From Nitrososphaerales archaeon TH526 (GTDB lineage Archaea > Thermoproteota > Nitrososphaeria > Nitrososphaerales > Nitrososphaeraceae): a stretch of 11,024 bases of DNA. The notes under the pieces are model-generated. The model saw only the letters and a list, made by a program, of their open reading frames with translations. It was not told the origin of the DNA and ran no database searches. The position numbers and the translations under genes are program-made. Location: assembly GCA_014523665.1 (NCBI GenBank), contig JAATVR010000156.1, positions 1-11,024 on the forward strand, read 5' to 3'. Positions 6,291 to 11,024 of this stretch are shown one piece after another (the first letter of the stretch is position 1; every line of letters starts with the position of its first letter).

Positions 6291-6667
6291 TCAAGCCACT
6301 CCTACCGGAGATCGCCTTGATTCGCTGTGTTCTAGCAGCATATGAAAATTGAGTATATACTCGCTCTCCAAGTTCCTTCCACATATCATACAGTTCCACT
6401 TTTTGTTAATTTCACTAGTTCCTTTGCTATTAATTCTTCTTGTTGACAACCTGATCCAATTGTTTGACAAACCCAGATCGTCCTAATTAAATTTTGAAGA
6501 AAGCAAGGTTATTAACTGCACAGCTGCAATGTCCATTGGAGTTGAAATTTGAACCAATCTTTCAGCGATACCCAATTTGCTCTTGCTCACTAACCTATCA
6601 AATGTGTGTTCTGAATTTCATTTTTCCTGGCATTGAATAAAATGTTTTGTAATTGATTAGCTTTCAC
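6291..6667 (-). pseudogene. C2H2 zinc-finger small protein, disrupted by one frame change and one amber codon
   Basis: A GTG at 6667 opens 'KANQLQNILFNARKNEIQNT'. The frame then changes near 6605, at the run ACACACA, and continues as 'FDRLVSKSKLGIAERLVQIS' to 'AAVQLITLLSSKFN'. A TAG (6485-6483) follows, and the same frame resumes with 'DDLGLSNNWIRLSTRR' to a C-terminal finger 'CMICGRNLESEYILNFHMLLEH' and the tail 'SESRRSPVGVA'. C-x2-C and H-x4-H ligands are intact. Restored, the protein would be about 124 residues with an N-terminal helical part and a C-terminal C2H2 finger of a kind I associate with thaumarchaea. The TAG sits where CAG (Gln) would be natural, so one transition could explain it. 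A shortened 59-residue product from an internal TTG (6470) is possible and would keep the finger. Confidence 0.7.
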
Positions 6668-6675
6668 GCCATACA

Positions 6676-6688
6676 CCTATATTTTAAG
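6676..6688. promoter_or_regulatory. TATA-like box before the small membrane protein gene, near a divergent remnant
   Basis: CTATATTTTAA (about 6677-6687) is centred about 32 bases before the ATG at 6714, which suits a short-leader transcript for the plus-strand membrane protein. On the other strand it reads TTAAAATATAG, but it lies only about 15-20 bases before the GTG of the C2H2 remnant, too close for a normal start there. Confidence 0.45.
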
Positions 6689-6713
6689 TAATCGTAATGC
6701 GAGATAGATCTGA

Positions 6714-6884
6714 ATGACCAACTTAAAGCTATCTGATATAGTTATAATAGCAATTCTCATCATAGTCGCAGCAATTGTCATTTACCTTCTCAGCCCTCTG
6801 ATAATCGCTGTAGTAATAATAGCGATTGCCTATTTGGTTTACAGATGGTATACAAATTCCAGAAAAATGAACAGATACGCATGA
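6714..6884 (+). CDS. Small two-helix membrane protein (56 residues)
   Basis: The frame begins with ATG at 6714 and ends with TGA at 6882-6884. After a short polar start (residues 1-8) the protein is almost wholly hydrophobic: a first membrane helix at about 9-27, a Ser-Pro turn at 27-28, and a second helix at about 29-43. It ends in a basic tail (R44, R50, K51, R54), suggesting that the C-terminus faces the cytoplasm. Ile, Val and Ala dominate, with no catalytic or metal-binding residues. I do not recognise a family. The composition is unlikely for random AT-rich DNA, and a TATA-like element sits about 32 bases upstream, so the gene is probably real. It lies next to a pseudogene cluster and upstream of the SDR fusion gene, with 270 bases in between. 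Confidence 0.65.
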   Translation: MTNLKLSDIVIIAILIIVAAIVIYLLSPLIIAVVIIAIAYLVYRWYTNSRKMNRYA

Positions 6885-6977
6885 TGGGTGGATAGATCCA
6901 TCGTATTTCGGATCTTAGATGAGCGGATCTAGCTGTATAGTATGGAGGGTAGATTTAATTGAGCCGCTATAAGATTC

Positions 6978-7015
6978 ACACCGAGATTTCCTATAGGTGT
7001 CCACTATGGGTGGAC
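6978..7015. repeat. Two overlapping hairpin-forming inverted repeats
   Basis: ACACC (6978-6982) pairs with GGTGT (6996-7000). GTCCAC (6999-7004) pairs with GTGGAC (7010-7015) around a 5-base loop. The two stems share bases 6999-7000, so they would compete. The surrounding gap (6885-7154) holds no gene. A direct repeat CGGATCT also occurs at 6909-6915 and 6924-6930. Confidence 0.3.
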
Positions 7016-7123
7016 GCGCGATCTTATCTCACCTCCTACGAATTGCAATTTTCAATTTTTGTGGATGTAAAAATTTAACTTAATCACTCCCATTAAGGTA
7101 GTCAGCAAGTTTTGAATCCTATC

Positions 7124-7133
7124 AATTTATGTA
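7124..7133 (+). promoter_or_regulatory. TATA-like box of the SRPBCC-SDR fusion gene
   Basis: AATTTATGTA is centred about 27 bases before the GTG at 7155, the distance expected for transcription starting at the start codon. An in-frame TAA at 7137-7139 rules out an earlier start. Confidence 0.5.
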
Positions 7134-7154
7134 GGATAAGAATATAGCTATCGA

Positions 7155-8627
7155 GTGGAATCCTTCGTACACTCAAGCAGAATTGATCAGCCTTTAGAGA
7201 AGGTATTTGGTTGGCATATAAGGGAAGGCGCTTTCGAACGCCTAAAACCACCATGGGAAAAATTCAAGGTAATGGGCCGTAGCGGTAGCATTCAAAATAA
7301 TGGGATTGTAAAGCTTCGAACAAAAATTGGGCCCATCTCTATGAAATGGGTAATTAAACATGCTGAATATATCCCGGAAAAGCAATTCAAGGATATCCAG
7401 ATAAAAGGCGTCTTTTCATCGTTTGTACACTCACACCTGTTTGAACGGTTCGGCACATCTTGCATGTTGGAGGATCGTATTGAATATTCTCTCCCTGCAG
7501 GTCGAGTAGGTAGATTGGCAGCTCGTCGATTTGTGGATAGGAACCTAAGGAAGATTTTTGACTATCGGCATCGGACCATTAATCAAGATCTTCGTACCCA
7601 TTCTTTCATAAATAGAAGAAGAAAAAGCGAGAGACCTTTGACTATAGCCATTACTGGTTCGACTGGATTTGTAGGAAGCTCACTGATGCCTTTCCTCACG
7701 ACAGGTGGTCATAAAGTAGTCCCACTTTCCAGGAATCAGCATGTTACTTCATCTTTGCACACAAATCAAGGTCAAACTAGGAGTTACCCCAATTTAGATC
7801 CATTAAACAGCAATCATGTCAATGCCGTAGTTAACCTTGGCGGAGAAAATATATTTGGAAAGTGGACGAAGGAAAAGAAAAGAAGGTTATCTGAAAGTAG
7901 AATAAATACTACTACTACTTTATGTGAACGATTAGCCTCACTCGATGACCCTCCGTCGGTGTTGGTATCTGTATCCGCTGTTGCGTACTACGGGAATAGG
8001 GGCGATGAGATATTGTCTGAGGACAGTCAAGCAGGAACCAGAGCATCATCTGTTCCGAGTAAGGTTCAAGCTATAGACTATTTATCAGATTTGTGCAGAC
8101 AATGGGAATACTCAACTCACGTAGCAGAAGAGGCAGGAATTCGCGTGATCAATCTCCGACTTGGAATAGTACTATCCTCTTCTGGAGGTCTTCTTGCAAA
8201 GATATTACCTGTCTTCAAGTGTGGTTTGGGAGGAAGGATAGGCAGAGGGCATCAGTATGTTAGTTGGATTGCCTTAGAGGACTTGCTCACGATTATCTTA
8301 TTGATGATTGCAGACGAGACTTTTAGCGGGCCGGTAAACGCTGTTTCTCCTAATCCTATCACGAACACCGATTTTACAGATACGTTGGGAAAGACCTTGT
8401 CGAGACCCACATTCATCGCGGTTCCTAAGTTTCTGCTAAGAGGGCTAGTAGGTCAAGAACTTACTGATGCGCTGTTGCTTTCGAGCACTCGCGTTATGCC
8501 CTCGCGTTTGATCGAATCAGGTTACCAATTTCGATTTCCTTATTTGGAAACGGCTTTAAGGGACACCTTAGGCAGACGTCTAGAGCTACGACAATTATCT
8601 GGAGGACAGTATTCAAACTCTACGTAG
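7155..8627 (+). CDS. SRPBCC domain fused to TIGR01777-family SDR epimerase
   Basis: The 490-residue protein joins two domains. Residues about 1-150 look like an SRPBCC/START-type ligand-binding domain ('SFVHSSRIDQPLEKVFGWH' at the start, 'EDRIEYSLPAG' at 106-116). Residues about 160-475 are a TIGR01777-type short-chain dehydrogenase/epimerase (YfcH/SDR39U1-like). They contain the NAD(P)-binding loop 'TGSTGFVGSS' (167-176), 'VNLGGENIFGKWTKEKKRR' (226-244), 'VSVSAVAYYGNRGDEIL' (271-287), 'LRLGIVLSSSGG' (334-345), and the C-terminal DUF1731-like piece ending 'STRVMPSRLIESGYQFRFP' (444-462). This two-domain architecture is known in other prokaryotes. The substrate of the family is not established, and a role in cofactor or lipid metabolism would be a guess. 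The start is GTG, supported by the TATA-like box about 27 bases upstream and a stop just before it. Confidence 0.9.
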   Translation: MESFVHSSRIDQPLEKVFGWHIREGAFERLKPPWEKFKVMGRSGSIQNNGIVKLRTKIGPISMKWVIKHAEYIPEKQFKDIQIKGVFSSFVHSHLFERFGTSCMLEDRIEYSLPAGRVGRLAARRFVDRNLRKIFDYRHRTINQDLRTHSFINRRRKSERPLTIAITGSTGFVGSSLMPFLTTGGHKVVPLSRNQHVTSSLHTNQGQTRSYPNLDPLNSNHVNAVVNLGGENIFGKWTKEKKRRLSESRINTTTTLCERLASLDDPPSVLVSVSAVAYYGNRGDEILSEDSQAGTRASSVPSKVQAIDYLSDLCRQWEYSTHVAEEAGIRVINLRLGIVLSSSGGLLAKILPVFKCGLGGRIGRGHQYVSWIALEDLLTIILLMIADETFSGPVNAVSPNPITNTDFTDTLGKTLSRPTFIAVPKFLLRGLVGQELTDALLLSSTRVMPSRLIESGYQFRFPYLETALRDTLGRRLELRQLSGGQYSNST

Positions 8628-8733
8628 GTTTGTTTAATTTCCATACCGGAAAATCTGCATTCTTTTGACGCGCATTTCCTCTTTATCAAGTTTTTGTACT
8701 TCAAATTCTCACTTTATTAGACGAAAATCGACC

Positions 8734-9226
8734 TTGAGTACGAGAATTTCACAAAGTAAGATGGGAGCGAGCATGATGTTCTTGTTGCTGTTGGGAGCAG
8801 CTAGACTATTGTTGACGTCAATAGGTATGGTTGGAGGCAGTTGCGTCAACAACAATAATTTTCAGTATACACGATCCTGAAGAAATCAGTGCCATGATGA
8901 CTCAAGCAAGTGAGGATACCCAAAACGAGTTAACCAGTCAAGGGGACAAACTAAAGAATCAATTATCTAATACCTTCGGCTTTAATGAGCTACAATCTCA
9001 GTTATCTCTTGGATATCAATTTGCACTTGCAGGAAATACGTCGGGAGCAATTTCTCATGTTGAGATGGCAGATGAAGCCTTAGAGAAAGCAATCACGTCT
9101 GTATTTCGCACAGGTGAGGAGGTTAGCAGGACATCGCAGAACAATTCGTTAGCCCTTGACAATGGAAAACGGCAACTACTCGAGGCCGTAGGCAGTGGAC
9201 TCACAGACTTAGGGGGTGTGAGATAA
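8734..9226 (+). pseudogene. Secreted helical protein with signal peptide and mature part in different frames
   Basis: A plus-strand frame ending in TGA at 8878-8880 contains a typical signal peptide, 'MMFLLLLGAARLLLTSIGMV', preceded by basic residues. Likely starts are TTG 8734 or ATG 8761. The mature-looking sequence continues in the next frame from about 8835, 'AVASTTIIFSIHDPEEISAMM', through a Gln/Glu/Ser-rich helical region to 'GSGLTDLGGVR' and TAA at 9224-9226. The second frame alone has an in-frame TAG at 8822-8824 and only a TTG at 8831. From there it lacks any hydrophobic leader. The simplest reading is one secreted protein of about 160 residues with a one-base gain (or two-base loss) between 8825 and 8870. 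A sequencing error or a recoded frameshift is also possible. I do not recognise the mature domain. Confidence 0.65.
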
Positions 9227-9443
9227 GAGATCTCCGAACCAATTTAATCGGTATGCTTGAATTGGATCAGCATATAATCATTCAATAAAAGATCGTAAGC
9301 ATCCTATTTCTTGGCCCAGATATGTTCCGTTGAATTCCAAGAGAATAGGGCTCTTGTCTGTATGCCCTCTGATATTGGCATTAATGTGTTTATCAAGCGT
9401 CCCAACACAACTCCATGTGAAGAATTGGTATCAAAAATAGATT

Positions 9444-9659
9444 CTAGGAATCTATAATTTCTATTGGCAGAGTTGCATTGAAGGGAGAAAATATGACATT
9501 ACAACCATGACAGTATAATTCGTGAACGTGGTATTTGGCATTTTGCATATTACATGTAAATACCACATACTTTGATGAGTGGCACAGTGGACACCCTAAG
9601 AATTTTTTATTTTGAGGATTTATCTTCTTTTTTTTCTTGTTATGATCGACACTCAACAC
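9444..9659 (-). CDS. Small zinc-ribbon protein
   Basis: The 71-residue protein has a Lys-rich N-terminus (five Lys in a row at 8-12). Two Cys pairs follow, 'CPLC' (C23, C26) and 'CHGC' (C50, C53), with 23 residues between them, which is the pattern of a zinc ribbon. C36, H44 and H46 lie between. Such short ribbons in archaea often contact nucleic acid or proteins, but nothing here specifies a partner. The start is GTG at 9659-9657 or the next codon, TTG, since a TATA-like box about 23-26 bases upstream suggests a leaderless mRNA beginning there. The T-rich stretch at 9620-9640 is simply the antisense of the Lys codons. On the same strand, an open frame with no clear start follows the stop codon (see findings). 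Confidence 0.7.
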   Translation of the reverse strand: MLSVDHNKKKKKINPQNKKFLGCPLCHSSKYVVFTCNMQNAKYHVHELYCHGCNVIFSPFNATLPIEIIDS

Positions 9660-9673
9660 AAGTTTTGTGCCAA

Positions 9674-9685
9674 TTATAAATATAA
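9674..9685 (-). promoter_or_regulatory. TATA box of the zinc-ribbon gene
   Basis: The minus strand reads TTATATTTATAA, a strong TATA-like element centred about 21 bases before the GTG at 9659 and 24 before the TTG at 9656. The close spacing argues for a leaderless message and makes the TTG a fair alternative start. Confidence 0.5.
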
Positions 9686-9914
9686 TGAATAAGATTCTTA
9701 TTCACTTATTTCTTTTATTTAGATATCAAATATAATAAATTCATAGGATACTCGTCGGTATATATGTTCATACAGGTAGGCTGCAAATATGTATACTCTG
9801 AGCAAATATACAGTCGGTCTTCAAAATATGAATATTTAGACTCTATCTCTTATTTGGAACGGTATTGGACAGGGACAAAATAAAATATCGTAAAAAGAAA
9901 ATAAAAGTGAGCGG

Positions 9915-10577
9915 CTAATTAATGCCAGTAATATTTTCTCCGGTGTCAGAAATGTTCTGCCCCAAAGCGAGTCTGGTTTCCAGAGTGTTGGAGATCGGAA
10001 TCACTTTCTCCCCATCTGTCAGCATTGTCCTTGCTGTAATGTTGTTCAGTGACTCATCTTCGAACGTAGTAGCAAGTTGTATTTCTCCTGATTGATTAAG
10101 TAAGAGAGGCTGAGGGAATGATGTGGTCCTTAATAGAGTTTGATTGGCTGCGTATACTTCCATAACTGCGTTAACTGGAGCATTAGCCATTGACGGATTT
10201 AGAGACGAGTAATTCAAGAGTAGCTTTACCTGGTTTCCTGGACCGTTGGTTAGGGGAACGAAGTGTGCATAATCTAATCTCTGCGAAACACTATTGGTAC
10301 TGTAGTCTGGTTCTGATGCAGCGGCAGCCCTTTCAGCCTCGTGTGCAGCTAAACGGTCAGAAGAAGACATGTATTCTCTTTCTTGTTCTGGTGGTGTCGA
10401 AGCTAGCTGTCCAGCCACCATTTGTTGTATCAAGCTGGGAGCTGTAGGACCCAGAATAGTTAGAACGACGACGACAGTTACGGTGATGGCAACTGAGGCT
10501 CTAGTGGATGAGAAAATTGTTGTCTTGAGTGTATGTGGTGTAGTCCTTAGGGATTTTACAATTATAGACCTTTGCAA
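9915..10577 (-). CDS. Exported or membrane-anchored protein, function unknown
   Basis: The 220-residue protein begins with a basic segment (R3, K8, R11, K18, R26), followed by a hydrophobic helix at about 28-43 ('SVAITVTVVVVLTILG'). This is either a long signal peptide or an N-terminal anchor. A polar, Glu/Ala-rich linker (64-90) leads to a domain of about 120 residues rich in Leu, Asn and Thr. It carries six N-x-S/T sequons (N122, N145, N161, N179, N208, N215), which fits an extracytoplasmic, possibly glycosylated beta-rich domain. The family is not recognised. The start is TTG at 10577-10575. It is the only start between an in-frame TAA three codons upstream and the hydrophobic segment, and starting later would lose the leader. 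A weak TATA-like element (TATTTA on the minus strand) lies about 28 bases upstream. Confidence 0.8.
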   Translation of the reverse strand: MQRSIIVKSLRTTPHTLKTTIFSSTRASVAITVTVVVVLTILGPTAPSLIQQMVAGQLASTPPEQEREYMSSSDRLAAHEAERAAAASEPDYSTNSVSQRLDYAHFVPLTNGPGNQVKLLLNYSSLNPSMANAPVNAVMEVYAANQTLLRTTSFPQPLLLNQSGEIQLATTFEDESLNNITARTMLTDGEKVIPISNTLETRLALGQNISDTGENITGIN

Positions 10578-10898
10578 AGTGTATTATTTCATCTGTAAAT
10601 ACTTAAGGTATTTACTTGCGCAAGTTCAAAATTCTTAACAACTAAATTCAGAAAATTTTGGGCCGATATACTAGTAGTGTGGTAAGTCTGAATAGGCGGA
10701 GCCATAAAATTGTTGCATACATTTCGAAATTTGCTGGTACCTCAGAATTACCCATTGCCTAGCACAAAGGTATACTGGTGCATGATCTGATCGGCCAGAT
10801 AATGACGGCTTAATTATTCTGCAGAGCGTTATCTAAAATATTCAACTTTCAGGTAATTAAAGTGAAGTGAACATAATCATCACTGTCGTGAAACCCTC
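10578..10898. other. Divergent intergenic region with a doubtful micro-ORF
   Basis: These 321 bases separate two divergent genes and must hold both promoters. A minus-strand frame of 35 codons, starting with ATG at 10755 and ending with TGA at 10648, encodes 'EVPANFEMYATILWLRLFRL' with a partly hydrophobic composition. It is too short to call a gene. No tRNA or strong repeat is seen. Confidence 0.4.
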
Positions 10899-11024
10899 AT
10901 GATAACGCTAGAATTAGCTAAAACAAAGTTAAATGAACTAAATGTTCTAATTAGATATCTGCCATTCTTACAGAACAATGGATTTTCTGATCTGGGAAAG
11001 GGAAAAATCTTAGGGCAAGTTCAA
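10899..11024 (+). CDS. Start of an unidentified gene (5' part only)
   Basis: An ATG at 10899 opens a frame that runs without a stop for 42 codons to the window edge. The product starts 'MITLELAKTKLNELNVLIRY' and looks amphipathic and helical (regular Leu/Ile spacing), followed by 'LPFLQNNGFSDLGKGKILG'. An in-frame TGA at 10863-10865 and the absence of another start between it and 10899 fix the beginning. Too little is visible to name a family. The probability that this is a real gene rests on the open frame and the plausible composition only. Confidence 0.5.
   Translation, partial: MITLELAKTKLNELNVLIRYLPFLQNNGFSDLGKGKILGQVQ

Noticed and set aside
6483..6485. TAG in the zinc-finger gene read as a recoded amino acid (pyrrolysine-type)
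   Set aside because: Pyrrolysine use is not known in this lineage, there is no sign of the pathway here, and a separate frame change in the same gene points to ordinary decay.
7029..7037. TCACCTCCT, resembling the 3' end of 16S rRNA
   Set aside because: There is no flanking rRNA sequence. On the other strand it would be a Shine-Dalgarno site, but no start codon with an open frame follows at a usable distance.
10190..10638. Two overlapping plus-strand open frames
   Set aside because: Both are largely antisense to the exported protein at 9915-10577, which has a signal sequence, linker and sequons in one consistent frame.
1..11024. CRISPR arrays, tRNA genes, insertion sequences
   Set aside because: I found no evenly spaced repeats, no tRNA-type TpsiC/acceptor pattern (a GTTCG-like match near 533 is inside coding sequence), and no transposase motifs or terminal repeats.

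Overview
The window looks like chromosomal DNA of a soil-type ammonia-oxidising archaeon (Thaumarchaeota/Nitrososphaeria, possibly the Nitrososphaera/Nitrosocosmicus group). The evidence is indirect. The DNA is AT-rich. Several genes have a TATA-like box about 27-35 bases before a start codon with almost no leader, as in leaderless archaeal mRNAs. One gene belongs to the archaeal UPF0200 kinase-like family. An 85-residue Cys-rich protein and a C2H2 zinc-finger protein look like types I know from thaumarchaea. No rRNA, tRNA, CRISPR array or transposase was found.

Layout. 1-640 (-): 3'-truncated HNH-like protein whose catalytic His pair is missing. 975-1718 (+): exported protein held by a C-terminal membrane anchor. 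1991-2683 (-): endonuclease III (nth), divergent from 2901-3521 (+), a UPF0200 P-loop kinase-like protein. 3713-4982 (-): three small genes on one strand, encoding a predicted winged-helix protein, a Rieske ferredoxin and a Cys-rich putative zinc protein. They are separated by more than 100 bases, and the last two have their own TATA-like boxes, so they are probably not one operon.

5385-6667 (-) is a gene graveyard. It holds the remains of a secreted dienelactone hydrolase broken across all three frames, then a C2H2 zinc-finger protein gene with one frame change and one amber codon. A 56-residue membrane protein (6714-6884, +) starts just beyond it, with a TATA-like box near the divergent C2H2 remnant. 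7155-8627 (+) encodes an SRPBCC domain fused to a TIGR01777-type SDR epimerase. 8734-9226 (+) is a secreted helical protein whose signal peptide and mature part lie in different frames. 9444-9659 (-) is a small zinc-ribbon protein, and 9915-10577 (-) an exported or membrane-anchored protein with six N-glycosylation sequons. A new gene starts at 10899 (+) and runs off the window.

The genes do not form one pathway. The region mixes housekeeping genes (nth, the UPF0200 kinase, Rieske protein) with lineage-specific small zinc proteins, cell-surface proteins and decaying genes. Six of the twelve apparently intact genes appear to use GTG or TTG starts. I did not find a convincing new multi-gene system. 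The most noteworthy items are the HNH-like protein without its catalytic histidines, the pseudogene cluster, and an inverted repeat flanking the TATA-like box of the UPF0200 gene.
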